64,000 nt of DNA from Desulfobacterales bacterium. Lineage in GTDB: Bacteria > Desulfobacterota > Desulfobacteria > Desulfobacterales > Desulfosalsimonadaceae. The position numbers and the translations under genes were made by a program. The notes below the pieces were generated by a model that was not told where the DNA came from, ran no database searches, and saw nothing but the letters and a program-made list of their open reading frames with translations. Every line of letters starts with the position of its first letter. Position 1 is the first letter of the stretch. Of the stretch, positions 51,864 through 61,097 are shown one piece after another. The DNA is taken from NCBI GenBank assembly GCA_007134875.1, contig SLJY01000005.1, positions 17,726 through 81,725 of the forward strand, in the 5' to 3' direction.

Positions 51864-53978
51864 ATGGACTATATCCCGGAAAAAAAGCTTCAGAGGTCGG
51901 GTAAAAAAGACAACCGGGCGACGAAAACAGCTTCTGCTTCCGACCAGACGCCTTTGGACGATACGCTTGCAGGCCTGCAGGAACTTGCGCCTCTGCCCAG
52001 AAAAGAACAAGCCGTTTCCAGAGTCCGCCTTGTTAACAAACTCAATCATTTTCATTTCACAAATAAAACGATCCGCATCCACGCTGAAAACCCTAAAAGC
52101 AGCCATTCCATTGCCCTTGATGCATTCCCCTGCCCGTGTTTCGATCGATATGCTGTCGGGTTGTGGCACAATCCGGATGATGCGTCACACATACCGGATT
52201 CGTTTCGCTTCACTCATTTCGAACTGATTACCGACGAACAGGTAATCCATGTTCCGGCTGACGTCCGGGCTGTCAACCGCAGGGGAATCTGCTTCAGGCT
52301 CCCGGAAAAGTCCGTGCAGTATACTTCCAGGAAAACGATTCGCCGGAGCTGCCTGCCAATTGATGTGCAGTTGATTCAAAACGGTGTGATTTTTTCCGCC
52401 GCACTCCTCGATTTTTCCGTAAACGCCTTTCGCGTTGCGCTGAAAGGCGGCAAAGAAACCGCAATCGGGTGGATCAATGAAAACACGCCGCTTAACGTGG
52501 TGATGCTTTCGGAAGGCTCCCCCGTCTATTCCGGAGAATGCCGCGTTCTGAAGCACTGCGACGGGCGGCAGTCCAAACAGCTCGTTTTGAAACCCTGCCG
52601 GCAGCTTGTGCAGCGCTTTTCCCCCAGGGCCCACCGAAGTAGGCGAAGCATCCTGACCCCTTCCCCGGATATCCGTTTTGAGCATCCCGTTACCGGCTCT
52701 CCGGTTGCCCTGAAAGCGCTGGATATTTCCGGCTCCGGGCTTTCCGTGGAGGACGACGCGGAAAATACGCTTCTCCTTCCCGGCCTTATTCTGCCTTCCA
52801 TGACCGTCAGCTTTTCCGGCAGCTACTCATTTCCGTGTCGTGCCCAGGTACTTTATTGCAGGGAGGATTCCGAAAAGGGCGGTAACTCGATGATCCGGTG
52901 CGGCATCGCTTTTCTTGATGTCGCACCGGAGGACCATGTCAAGCTGCTTTCTCTTTTGCACAATGCCGAAAACCGGAACGTCTACCTGTGCGACCGAATC
53001 GATGTGGACAATCTTTGGGAATTTTTATTCGATACGGGTTTTATCTATCCACGGAAATATGTCTATCTCCGGGACGAGGCCGAACAAATCAAAAAAACGT
53101 ATCAAGCCCTGTACTGCCGGCAAACAGGCATATCCAGGCATTTCACCTGGCAGAGGCGGGGCGGGATCATGGCCCATCTTTCCATGCTGCGATTTTATGA
53201 AAACACATGGCTTATCCAGCACCTGGCGGCCCGGACATCGCATCATATCGGCGCGGGCATCGAAATGCTCAGGCAGGTAAGCGAGTTTGCAATGGATTCC
53301 CATCGCCTCGCCTCGGCCAAGATGCACTATCTTCTGTGCTACTTCAGACCCCACATGCGATTTCAGAATCATTTTTTCGGAAAAATTGCCAGGCACGTCG
53401 AAAACCCGAGGGCATGCTCCATTGACCGGGTTGCCTACGTGTCGTTTCGCCGCCGCCGGCAGCTTTCCTCCCTGCCGGATCCATGGCGACTCGAAAAACC
53501 TGCTCCCAGAGATCTTGACCAATTGGAAGATTTTTACAAAAAAGCATCCGGCGGCATCATGCTCGAAGCACTGGATCTGATATGCAGAAACGACATGTCA
53601 AACCGGCAGGATTTAGCAAGCTGTTACAGGGAGCATGGATTGAAACGGGAACGCCGGATGTATGCTCTGAAAAAAAACGGGCATGCAAAGGCGATCATTA
53701 TGGTAAACATCTCCGATGCAGCACTGAATCTGTCAGATCTTACCAACTGTGTCAGCCTGTTTATCCTGGAACAGGACGCCGTAGCCCCGGAAATGGTTTA
53801 CAGTGCTCTGTCTGTGGTATCAGGGCATTACGCCCGTCCCAGATTCCCGGTGCTTGTCTATCCGCATGAATATATCCGTGAAAACCGGATTCCGTGCGAC
53901 CGTGTGTACAATCTGTGGGCGCTTGATATGAACTACTCGGATGCGTGTTTTCAGCATTATGCCAAATTATTTGTTTGA
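51864..53978 (+). CDS. 704-residue protein with tandem PilZ-like domains and a C-terminal GNAT-like region
   Basis: The first PilZ-like domain (about 150-250) has SRKTIRR but a weak second motif (DFSVNAF, Gly lost); the second (about 255-375) has RAHRSRR and a complete DISGSG motif, so it could bind c-di-GMP. Residues about 380-600 (DVDNLWEFLFDTGFIYPRKY, RFYENTWLIQHLAARTSHHI) look like an acyl-CoA N-acyltransferase-type fold, but the assignment is from pattern only. The last 100 residues are of unknown type. No signal peptide. It is followed after 53 bases by a methyltransferase gene in the same direction. This would be a c-di-GMP-controlled transferase if both readings hold. Confidence 0.75.
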   Translation: MDYIPEKKLQRSGKKDNRATKTASASDQTPLDDTLAGLQELAPLPRKEQAVSRVRLVNKLNHFHFTNKTIRIHAENPKSSHSIALDAFPCPCFDRYAVGLWHNPDDASHIPDSFRFTHFELITDEQVIHVPADVRAVNRRGICFRLPEKSVQYTSRKTIRRSCLPIDVQLIQNGVIFSAALLDFSVNAFRVALKGGKETAIGWINENTPLNVVMLSEGSPVYSGECRVLKHCDGRQSKQLVLKPCRQLVQRFSPRAHRSRRSILTPSPDIRFEHPVTGSPVALKALDISGSGLSVEDDAENTLLLPGLILPSMTVSFSGSYSFPCRAQVLYCREDSEKGGNSMIRCGIAFLDVAPEDHVKLLSLLHNAENRNVYLCDRIDVDNLWEFLFDTGFIYPRKYVYLRDEAEQIKKTYQALYCRQTGISRHFTWQRRGGIMAHLSMLRFYENTWLIQHLAARTSHHIGAGIEMLRQVSEFAMDSHRLASAKMHYLLCYFRPHMRFQNHFFGKIARHVENPRACSIDRVAYVSFRRRRQLSSLPDPWRLEKPAPRDLDQLEDFYKKASGGIMLEALDLICRNDMSNRQDLASCYREHGLKRERRMYALKKNGHAKAIIMVNISDAALNLSDLTNCVSLFILEQDAVAPEMVYSALSVVSGHYARPRFPVLVYPHEYIRENRIPCDRVYNLWALDMNYSDACFQHYAKLFV

Positions 53979-54008
53979 TGAAGCCGTAAAACGTCCTGTA
54001 TCAGCATG
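53977..54008 (+). repeat. Family A element, left-end fragment (A16)
   Basis: TGATGAAGCCGTAAAACGTC then CTGTATCAGC resembles the left end. It overlaps the stop of the PilZ gene. Confidence 0.4.
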
Positions 54009-54031
54009 AACTTAAACCGGTATAATCAATC

Positions 54032-54880
54032 ATGAAACAAGCTGAATACCTGATGGAAAACGAAGCCGAAGCGGATCGTCTCGAGATCAAAACCCGGCGG
54101 TCCGTCGTGGAACGGCACGCCCGGTGGGCAGGACTGCTCCCCGGGATGCGGGTTGCGGATATCGGGTGCGGCCCCGGCATGACGACCCACATTCTGCAAC
54201 AGATGGTTCAGCCGGGAGGGCAGACAGTGGGAGTCGACTTTTCCGGGATACGCATCGCCCGGGCAAAAAGCCGCTACCGGGAATCCGGGATATCTTTTTA
54301 CTGCATGGACGTTCATGACGATTTAAGCATGCTGGGGACATTTGATATGGTATGGGTACGTTTTCTTCTTGAATATCAGCGATCGAGGAGCTTCGAAATT
54401 GTCCGGCGGCTGGAGAGACTACTCCGGCCGGGAGGAATACTCTGTCTGATCGATCTGGACCAGAACTGCCTGAACCATTACGATGTTCCGCCGCGCCTCG
54501 CCCGCACATTGTATGGCCTCATGGATCATCTGGCCCGACACAACGATTTCGACCCGGAAGCCGGACGCAAACTGTATACGTACCTCTACGATCTTGGCTT
54601 TGAAAACATTGACGTGCATATGGAGCCCCACCATCTCATTTTTGGAGAAATCGGGGATGTCGATTATTTCAACTGGGAAAAAAAAGTAGCCACTGCAGGA
54701 CGGAATTCCGGATATCCGTTTGCCGAATACAAGGGAGTGTTTGAAGCGTTTTACCTGGAATTCAAAGAATTTTTTACAAGTCCGAGACGATTCACTTATA
54801 CCCCGGTAATATGCTGCAGGGGCCGCAAGCCGCAACCTGAACAAAATCCCTCTTTTTCGCCGATCCCTGCGCCGGCTTAA
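54032..54880 (+). CDS. Class I SAM-dependent methyltransferase
   Basis: 282 residues. Motif I VADIGCGPGMTTHIL near residue 42, an acidic residue after the second strand (VGVDFSGIRIARAK), motif post-I YCMDVHDDLSMLGTFDMVWV near 90 and LLRPGGILCLIDLD near 130 define the Rossmann fold. The substrate is unknown. ATG at 54032 starts a normal N-terminus. It follows the PilZ gene closely and may share its transcript. Confidence 0.85.
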   Translation: MKQAEYLMENEAEADRLEIKTRRSVVERHARWAGLLPGMRVADIGCGPGMTTHILQQMVQPGGQTVGVDFSGIRIARAKSRYRESGISFYCMDVHDDLSMLGTFDMVWVRFLLEYQRSRSFEIVRRLERLLRPGGILCLIDLDQNCLNHYDVPPRLARTLYGLMDHLARHNDFDPEAGRKLYTYLYDLGFENIDVHMEPHHLIFGEIGDVDYFNWEKKVATAGRNSGYPFAEYKGVFEAFYLEFKEFFTSPRRFTYTPVICCRGRKPQPEQNPSFSPIPAPA

Positions 54881-54887
54881 ATTTTAT

Positions 54888-54940
54888 GCATCCGTAAATC
54901 GTCGCGATCCGGCGGCTTTGTAAAAAATCCAAGGTCGCGG
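54888..54940 (-). repeat. Family A element, right-end copy (A17)
   Basis: GCATCCGTAAATCGTCGCGA, TCCGGCGGCTTTGTAAAAAA and TCCAAGGTCG, reverse orientation, between convergent genes. Confidence 0.7.
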
Positions 54941-55011
54941 TTGAATAACCTCTATCCTTGACATTGACGTGATTCCTGGCTTTCATTATCTTTCGCAATT
55001 ATCAGCCTGCC

Positions 55012-56991
55012 CTACATGGACTGCCGTATTTTCTTTTCCTCCTCCATCGCATCTTCCGGCGCCGGAACCGCTTCGGGTGCGCTGTGATGGTGCCGGATAA
55101 AGGCCTCAACAACCTTTGCGTCAAAATGCGTCCCTGAATTCCGGATCAGCATCCCGATTGCCTTTTCCGGCTCCAGGGATCGCTTGTAGTAGCGGCTGGC
55201 CGTAAGCGCTTCAAAATAGTCGGCAACGGCGATAATGCGTGCGCCCAGGGGTATTTCCCGGCCTTTCAGGCCGTTGGGGTAGCCGCTCCCGTCAAGTTTC
55301 TCATGGTGAGAACCGGCGATAAAAGGGACATCGGCCAGGTATCCTTCAAATCCCATCTGTTCCAGTATTTTTACGGTCTTTTCCGCGTGGCACTTGATGT
55401 TTTCCATTTCACGGGCCGTAAATCGCTCCTTTTTTTTCAAAAGAGAATCGGGCACGCCGATTTTTCCATAATCGTGGAGCAGCGCGGCAATCTTGATTTT
55501 TTCCCTGTATTCCCGATCGAGGCCCAGTTCTTCGCATATTCCCGCGGCATACCGGGCCACGCGCGCAGAATGTCCGCTGGTAACGGGATCCCGCGCATCG
55601 ATTGTCGAGACCATGACTTTCAGAACCGACTCAAGCTGCCTTTCCCGTGCTTCTATGTGCTCGGTATGCCGGATGACAATCCCTATGACGTTTGAAATGC
55701 CCATCAAAAGGCTCATGTCGCTTTGAACAAGTACCCGCTTGGTGTTGATGTTGTCCACTGCCAGAATGCCAAGACTTTCACTGTCACAGATAATGGGGCA
55801 GCAAATAAACGCTTTGGCACTGATGCGGTCGGCAACTTCAAGGCTCCTGGGGGAAAGCATATTTTCGATCTCATTGATGTCATTGACCAGAAACGGCTTC
55901 TGGCTCCTATAGGAGACGATGAAAACACCCCTGGATTCGTTGTTGTCCAAGTTGAAACGAACATTTTTCAAGAACTGGTACTGATGGCGCGTATATCCGT
56001 AACCAGCCCGGAAGAACAGGGCATTTTTCTCCTTATCCGATAGCATGATCATGCCGCGGTCATAATCAAGACGCTTTTCGAGAATGCCGACAACTTCGGA
56101 GAGAACCTCATCAAGGATGTGGCATCGGTTCACGACCTGCCCGATCTCACGGGTGACGCGCGTGTTGTTGTAGTTGATATCGATCTGTTCGATAAGGCTT
56201 TCGCTGATATTGCGCATATTGGATAGTGTGCTGCCCAGATATTGTTTATCGAGTTTTTCGTTGATATAGGCCATACCGAGATATGCCGTGATGCTGATGG
56301 TCAGGATGAAAACCGTATGCACAATCGGAAGAAAGATCGCAGATAACAGCGACGCTGTAAGGAAAAACAAAAACAGGTAGTTTTTCAGCAGCCGGAAATG
56401 ATCCGTCAAGGACGGCTCCCAGGATATAATGTAGCGGCACGCCGGATCGCCCCTGAACACGCATTCAGGATGCTCGATATGGGGCAGCCGGTTATTGAAC
56501 AGGGACAGGATGGCCTCGAAAAAGCCTTTCCGGTTTTCGCATTGAAACGGTTTTTCCTCTGTTCCGGATCGCGGTTTTACGAGAACCTCGACCCGGTTGG
56601 AAGCAAGCCGCCTGGATTCATAGTCTGCCGATCGGGTAAAGTTGCTGCTGGTCTGACCTATTTTTTCGTATGCATATCCCGGGGAAAGAAATCCGAGAAC
56701 GTATTGCCACATTGCCCCGACGGACTCCGGAGAGGCGGCGTAGCGTCCGGCTTCTCTTGCAATACCTGGATTTCCGGTCCGGCGAACGATTTCCTCAAAA
56801 AAGCAATCGATCTGCTTTTGACTGAACCAATGGCCTTCATCATTGATTTCATAAGGCTTCATCCCCGCGTGATTCATTACGAGAAGGGGATCGACCTGGG
56901 GATAGCGCTTCCGGAGCAGCTGGATATAAGGCAGGATAATCCGGCTGTTATAAAGAGGTGTGCCATGGATCCGGGTGTTGGAATCAGTCAT
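55012..56991 (-). CDS. HD-GYP phosphodiesterase with GAF and V4R-like sensory regions
   Basis: 659 residues. Order: an N-terminal region (about 1-195) whose end HPECVFRGDPACRYIISWEP resembles the V4R/heme-NO-associated type; two membrane helices (about 205-240); a GAF domain (about 280-450); and HD-GYP (about 465-640) with GHSARVARYAAGI, LLHDYGKIGVPDSLL, HHEKLDGSGYPNGLKG and ARIIAVADYFEAL. The HD metal site is intact; the GYP part reads GSGYP. It should break down c-di-GMP, matching the PilZ proteins nearby. The promoter region is 56992-57160. Confidence 0.92.
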   Translation of the reverse strand: MTDSNTRIHGTPLYNSRIILPYIQLLRKRYPQVDPLLVMNHAGMKPYEINDEGHWFSQKQIDCFFEEIVRRTGNPGIAREAGRYAASPESVGAMWQYVLGFLSPGYAYEKIGQTSSNFTRSADYESRRLASNRVEVLVKPRSGTEEKPFQCENRKGFFEAILSLFNNRLPHIEHPECVFRGDPACRYIISWEPSLTDHFRLLKNYLFLFFLTASLLSAIFLPIVHTVFILTISITAYLGMAYINEKLDKQYLGSTLSNMRNISESLIEQIDINYNNTRVTREIGQVVNRCHILDEVLSEVVGILEKRLDYDRGMIMLSDKEKNALFFRAGYGYTRHQYQFLKNVRFNLDNNESRGVFIVSYRSQKPFLVNDINEIENMLSPRSLEVADRISAKAFICCPIICDSESLGILAVDNINTKRVLVQSDMSLLMGISNVIGIVIRHTEHIEARERQLESVLKVMVSTIDARDPVTSGHSARVARYAAGICEELGLDREYREKIKIAALLHDYGKIGVPDSLLKKKERFTAREMENIKCHAEKTVKILEQMGFEGYLADVPFIAGSHHEKLDGSGYPNGLKGREIPLGARIIAVADYFEALTASRYYKRSLEPEKAIGMLIRNSGTHFDAKVVEAFIRHHHSAPEAVPAPEDAMEEEKKIRQSM

Positions 56992-57135
56992 GAGGTTCCT
57001 GAGAAATAGTCAAAAAAATCGAGAACTCTGACCGATTCTACAAAATGGAATCCAGAATGGCAAGTAGATTCTATATTATATACAAAATACTATTCTTTTT
57101 TATTTGGCCGGGTCTGCAAGCGGGTTCGGGGAGCG

Positions 57136-57162
57136 ATAAAAAGTCCCGGTTTTCGTTCGGGC
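57136..57162 (-). repeat. Family B fragment
   Basis: TAAAAAGTCCCGGTTTTCGT then TCGGGC, the complement of the start of family B; it ends next to the TPR gene stop. Confidence 0.5.
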
Positions 57163-57163
57163 A

Positions 57164-57628
57164 CTAGTTACCCATATAACGGGGATCGATTTCTTCTATG
57201 AATTTTTTGGCATACCGGTCGCTCAGTTCCGAGGCTATCTGCATATCCTCCATTCCGTAGTAGCGGTTTCCGGAACGGACATGAACCCATCCCCGGCCAT
57301 AATGGTAGCGGGCTACCCCGGGTTTCAGCGTAATGGCCCGACTCATGGCGTCAAGGGCTTTTTCATACTCATCCATCTCGGTATAGGCCACGCCCAGATT
57401 GAAATGCGCCTCTGCGTTGTCCGGCTCCAGTTCAATGGCTTTTTGGAACGCTCCAACCGCAGCATCCTGATTTCCGTAAACCGAAAGCAGGGCGCCCCTT
57501 TCGAACCAGTAGGAAAAATCTTTGGTGTCGCTGCCGGATTCCGCAAACAGGGTTGCCGGCAGCAGGAAAACGGCAGTCAGGATGAAAAATAGTAAAGCGG
57601 GTCGAAAAAAAAGATTGTACGGTTTCAT
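57164..57628 (-). CDS. Small exported TPR protein
   Basis: 154 residues. Signal peptide (PALLFFILTAVFLLPATLFA-ES) then about three TPR units (YWFERGALLSVYGNQDAAVG, HFNLGVAYTEMDEYEKALDA, YHYGRGWVHVRSGNRYYGME). Such proteins hold periplasmic complexes together; the partner is unknown. ATG at 57628 follows AAGGAGAAGAAA; the longer frame from 57688 lacks this. It is 69 bases after the SPL-like gene and on the same strand, so it could be the sixth gene of that operon. Confidence 0.88.
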   Translation of the reverse strand: MKPYNLFFRPALLFFILTAVFLLPATLFAESGSDTKDFSYWFERGALLSVYGNQDAAVGAFQKAIELEPDNAEAHFNLGVAYTEMDEYEKALDAMSRAITLKPGVARYHYGRGWVHVRSGNRYYGMEDMQIASELSDRYAKKFIEEIDPRYMGN

Positions 57629-57696
57629 TTTTCTTCTCCTTGCATCTTTCAAAACGGGTATGGATGGTTGAAAAACGTTTACCATCAAGCATTATA

Positions 57697-58851
57697 CTAT
57701 ACAGGGGGAACGGGCAGCGTGTCAACGGTATTGCGCGGAAATTCCGAAATACGCTTCGGGTCAAGCCCGCAATGACGGACGGTGCTCGCATTCAGTATCG
57801 AAGGCAGTCCACCGTATTGGCCGGGCGTGTATCCTAAAACCTTACGCCACACCTCGTCGTCTTCCATGCAGAAATACAGCGTCACATCCGGCGCCAGCTT
57901 CCGGATAGCTTCCACAAGCGCCCGATAGAGGCGGATCCGGAGGGGCTTGAAGTAGCGCATTTTTCCGTCCGGCCCCCGGATGAATTCTCCGTGCACGATC
58001 TCCGAGCGTGGATGCCTTCTTTCGATAATTTCCTGAAGCCGGGGCATGAAGCGAAACGATCCCATGCTGATCCATACAACACTGCCCGGATCGATGCGCC
58101 GGAAAAGTTTCCGGGCGATCCGGGCGTAGTCCGATTCGCACCCCGGGTACCATATCATGGGATCAAAGTGAAATCCCAGGGGGTATCCGCGCGATTGACA
58201 CCCGGCGGCCGCGGAAATCCGGTCATCAAGGGATGCCGTGCCTCTCTCCTGCTCGCGGATGGCTTTTTCCGTGTTCAGAGACCAGCTCATGATCGTATTG
58301 CGCCGGTGGTCGAGCCCAAGCAGCCCCTGGGTCGCGACGGTCTTTGTTTTCAATTCGAGAACGGCGTTGTTCCTTCCGGAAAAGAGCGTAACGAGACGGG
58401 ATGCCAGCGGATACACCGGCTCCCAGATCAGGCTGTCGGTAAACTCGCCAGTACCCGTGCGGTACAACCGCCCGGATGAAAAAAGGGTCTCGAGCTGATC
58501 GGTCATTTCCCGGAAATTGACGAACAGGGTGAGAACCGGCGGATGAAAATATGCCTGCAGGATGCAGTACGAACAGTCCATGGTGCAATAGGCGCCGACA
58601 TGCAGGATATGATAGTCGCAGCATGTATAATGCGATGTGCCGGGGCATTTCCGGATAAAGGGCCCTTTGTTGCATGTGATAAAAAGACAGTGCTTCCCCT
58701 CGGTTTCCGGATTTTTGCTGTTGCGGATATCCCGCAGCGTTTCATCCGGATCGGCGACCACGGTTAGTCCGGCATTCATCCTGGTCGATATTTCGTCAGT
58801 CTCCGGGTAATCCGCGACCTGGGGGTCTATGTAGAGTTTACGTATCTTCAA
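57697..58851 (-). CDS. Spore photoproduct lyase-like radical SAM protein
   Basis: 384 residues. The radical SAM cluster motif CTMDCSYC (Cx3Cx2C) is near residue 91 in HVGAYCTMDCSYCILQAYFH, and the SPL-family layout (ELKTKTVATQGLL, WSLNTEKAIREQERGTASLD, GFHFDPMIWYPG, WISMGSFRFMP) is present. True SPL repairs spore photoproduct in DNA; members in non-sporing bacteria have no established role. Start TTG at 58851 overlaps the ParB-like gene by 14 bases. The last 27 residues (from about STVRHCGLDPKRISEFPRN) are encoded by what looks like an unrelated intergenic repeat, so the natural C-terminus may be lost. Confidence 0.87.
   Translation of the reverse strand: MKIRKLYIDPQVADYPETDEISTRMNAGLTVVADPDETLRDIRNSKNPETEGKHCLFITCNKGPFIRKCPGTSHYTCCDYHILHVGAYCTMDCSYCILQAYFHPPVLTLFVNFREMTDQLETLFSSGRLYRTGTGEFTDSLIWEPVYPLASRLVTLFSGRNNAVLELKTKTVATQGLLGLDHRRNTIMSWSLNTEKAIREQERGTASLDDRISAAAGCQSRGYPLGFHFDPMIWYPGCESDYARIARKLFRRIDPGSVVWISMGSFRFMPRLQEIIERRHPRSEIVHGEFIRGPDGKMRYFKPLRIRLYRALVEAIRKLAPDVTLYFCMEDDEVWRKVLGYTPGQYGGLPSILNASTVRHCGLDPKRISEFPRNTVDTLPVPPV
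57731..57779 (-). repeat. Intergenic-type repeat inside the 3' end of the SPL-like gene
   Basis: On the minus strand CCGTCATTGCGGGCTTGACC then CGAAGCGTATTTCGGAATTT. The GTCATTGCGGGCTTGACCCG pattern is familiar from dispersed intergenic repeats in many proteobacteria. GAAATTCCGAAAT inside it is partly palindromic. Confidence 0.55.
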
Positions 58852-59830
58852 CTTCCCGCTCAAGTATGTCACGGAGTGCCGGGTGATTTGACAGAACACG
58901 CAGATAATCAGCTTTTTGAGCCAGTTCTCCGCTGCTTTCGAATGACAGTGTAAATGTATAAACGGGGCTTTCAAAGCCCGGCGGCGGCATCAGAAAGAGA
59001 CCCGGAGGAAGCCCCAGTTTTTCCCGATTTTCGAGGAATACGGTCTCGAACCGGGTGAGATGGGGATAACGTGCGTTCCGGATTTTTCTGCGCAGATGTT
59101 GAATCTTTGCCTTGCGGTCGAGCCGTTCGTCTTCAAGAATCGATGTTGCGGGCAAATGCAGAAGCACTTCGGAAACCGACGATTGACGAAGGACAGACAG
59201 GGCTTTAAGGTGCGAAATGATTTCCAGTTGCTGGCTTGCCGTGGGCCGAAGCGTTTCGATCAGGTTTGCAATTGTATCGATATCCTGTTTATCGAGTTTG
59301 CCAAGCTCAAAAGCTGCTTTCATGGAGGTCGTGTCATGGTAAACCATGCGCTGTATCGTTTCCGGAAGGCTTTGCAGACGCAGGTATTTGCGGGCGAGAT
59401 CCGCCGTAATGCAAAGTCCGGCGGCAGCGGCCACATCGGGCAGATCCTTTTCATCATCCAGGAGGTCCATGAGCTTCCCTGTGGCGATGGCTTCCTCCAT
59501 GAGATTCAGCCCGCCTTTCAGGGCATTGTCGGCGATGGCGAACCGGAGCAGGTCAAGTTCCGGGACTCGGCCGTGCGCCAGCACCCTGGCCGGGACCCGG
59601 TTGATATTCAGTTGCATGCAGGACTGGATTCGTTTAAAACCGCATACGATCCGGAAGCCTGCGGGTGTTCTTTCAAGCAGCGGTGGGGTGATGACCCCCA
59701 GCCCGCGAATCGATTCGATCAGTTCCGGGCCTGGGCCGGAAAGGGAAACGCGGCAGCGTTGGTCCAATGCATCGACATCTGCCGGATCCAGCCGTATTTC
59801 CCTTGCATCCGCCTTTAACCCGTTTGGCAT
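58838..59830 (-). CDS. ParB/Srx-fold nuclease-like protein
   Basis: 330 residues. The N-terminal ParB-like domain is visible: LIESIRGLGVITPPLLERT near 37, FRIVCGFKRIQSCMQLNINR near 59 and VPARVL. A helical middle (about 95-190: NLMEEAIATGKLMDLLDDEK, LARKYLRLQSLPETIQRMVY) is like the ParB helix-turn-helix region. The C-terminal 120 residues are not recognised. It has no ParA partner here and is likely not a chromosome partition protein. Start ATG at 59830 overlaps purC by one base (TAATG) and the end overlaps the SPL-like gene, so the three are translationally coupled. Confidence 0.82.
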   Translation of the reverse strand: MPNGLKADAREIRLDPADVDALDQRCRVSLSGPGPELIESIRGLGVITPPLLERTPAGFRIVCGFKRIQSCMQLNINRVPARVLAHGRVPELDLLRFAIADNALKGGLNLMEEAIATGKLMDLLDDEKDLPDVAAAAGLCITADLARKYLRLQSLPETIQRMVYHDTTSMKAAFELGKLDKQDIDTIANLIETLRPTASQQLEIISHLKALSVLRQSSVSEVLLHLPATSILEDERLDRKAKIQHLRRKIRNARYPHLTRFETVFLENREKLGLPPGLFLMPPPGFESPVYTFTLSFESSGELAQKADYLRVLSNHPALRDILEREVEDT

Positions 59831-60711
59831 TACTTCACCAGGATATTCATTGCTTCCGCGTATTTTTGTCTTGTATTCTCAATCACTTCCGGGGGAAGCT
59901 CCGGTGGCGGGGGGGTTTTGTCCCAGCTCACTGAACCGAGGTAATCCCTGAGATATTGCTTGTCGAAGCTGGGCTGAGGGCCGCCGGGTGCATACCGGTC
60001 CCTGGGCCAGAACCGCGACGAGTCCGGAGTCAGGATTTCATCGATGAGGATGAGTTGATCGTTTTCATCCACTCCGAACTCGAATTTCGTGTCAGCGATG
60101 ATAATGCCCCTGGAATCGGCAATTTCAGCTCCTTTTCGGTAAATTTCCAGGCTGATGTCCTGCACCTTTTCCGCAAGATCCTGCCCGATAATGTCAATGG
60201 TTTCTTCAAAGGATATGTTGATATCGTGTTCATCCATCTCTCCCTTGGTGGACGGCGTGAAGATCGGCTCGGGCAGGCGATCCGACTCTTTCAGCCCGTC
60301 GGGAAGCCGAATGCCGCAGACGGTACCGTCCTGCTGGTAGGTCTTCCACCCGGATCCGGAAAGATATCCCCGGACAATGCATTCGATGGGAAGGGGGCGC
60401 ACCTTCCGGACCAGCATGCTTCTTCCTTCCAGGCTGTCCGAATATTGCCTCGCAATTTCGGGAAACCGCGACACATCGCTTTCCACCACGTGATGCGGTA
60501 TGATGGATTTCATGATGTCAAACCAGTAAAGCGAAATGCGGGTCAGCATTTTGCCTTTTTCGGGAACCGGCTCTCCCATGATCACGTCGTAGGCGGAGAT
60601 CCGGTCCGTGGCCACAAGCAGGAGGTTTTCTCCGAGATCGTAGATATCGCGGACCTTTCCCCTTTTAAAAATTGTCAATTCCGGAAATCGTGTTTCAAAT
60701 ACGGTGGTCAT
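59830..60711 (-). CDS. purC: Phosphoribosylaminoimidazole-succinocarboxamide synthase
   Basis: 293 residues, the longer SAICAR synthase type. It joins CAIR and aspartate in purine synthesis. [20 protein letters not shown] near 15, [11 protein letters not shown] near 35, [19 protein letters not shown] near 108 and [19 protein letters not shown] near 222 are all present. ATG at 60711 overlaps the PilZ stop by ATGA. It is the only housekeeping gene in a regulatory operon. Confidence 0.96.
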   Translation of the reverse strand: MTTVFETRFPELTIFKRGKVRDIYDLGENLLLVATDRISAYDVIMGEPVPEKGKMLTRISLYWFDIMKSIIPHHVVESDVSRFPEIARQYSDSLEGRSMLVRKVRPLPIECIVRGYLSGSGWKTYQQDGTVCGIRLPDGLKESDRLPEPIFTPSTKGEMDEHDINISFEETIDIIGQDLAEKVQDISLEIYRKGAEIADSRGIIIADTKFEFGVDENDQLILIDEILTPDSSRFWPRDRYAPGGPQPSFDKQYLRDYLGSVSWDKTPPPPELPPEVIENTRQKYAEAMNILVK

Positions 60712-61067
60712 TGATCTTTTCCTTCGTTTTTTTTAAATTCGTTTATGAACCGCCGCAGCTTCGCATAGAGATCGAAATCCACCTCGTAAAACTCGATTCC
60801 GGATTCGAAGCGGCTGTTTTCACCGCGGTTGCAGTATATCACTTTTCCCTTGATATCAAAAATGTCCTCCTTGATACCGATGGCCAGAAACAGGATATAG
60901 CGGGTCTCGATCGGTTCATGGGTTTCGACCTTTACGCCCGCTTCGCTGATATTCAAAGTCCGTGCCATCCCCTGCCCTACCTGCCTTCCGCCTGAATCCA
61001 GGCATATATAATGCAGAAGATGCACCGCTTCGTAGCGTTCTTCCTCCCGCCTTCGATCTTTTTCCAT
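60708..61067 (-). CDS. Single-domain PilZ protein
   Basis: 119 residues. N-terminal [20 protein letters not shown] includes the arginine motif region and [17 protein letters not shown] matches the (D/N)xSxxG motif, so c-di-GMP binding is likely. The rest forms the small beta barrel, ending in a helix ([19 protein letters not shown]). It has no other domain, so it may act by binding a partner. It lies 30 bases after the DUF4388 gene and overlaps purC. Confidence 0.88.
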   Translation of the reverse strand: MEKDRRREEERYEAVHLLHYICLDSGGRQVGQGMARTLNISEAGVKVETHEPIETRYILFLAIGIKEDIFDIKGKVIYCNRGENSRFESGIEFYEVDFDLYAKLRRFINEFKKNEGKDQ

Positions 61068-61097
61068 CGGATAGGACCTCCTGTAAGGGACGGATGA

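Noticed and set aside
51646..51864. 72-codon minus-strand open frame upstream of the PilZ gene
   Set aside because: It passes through a degenerate family A end and lies over the likely promoter of the PilZ gene.
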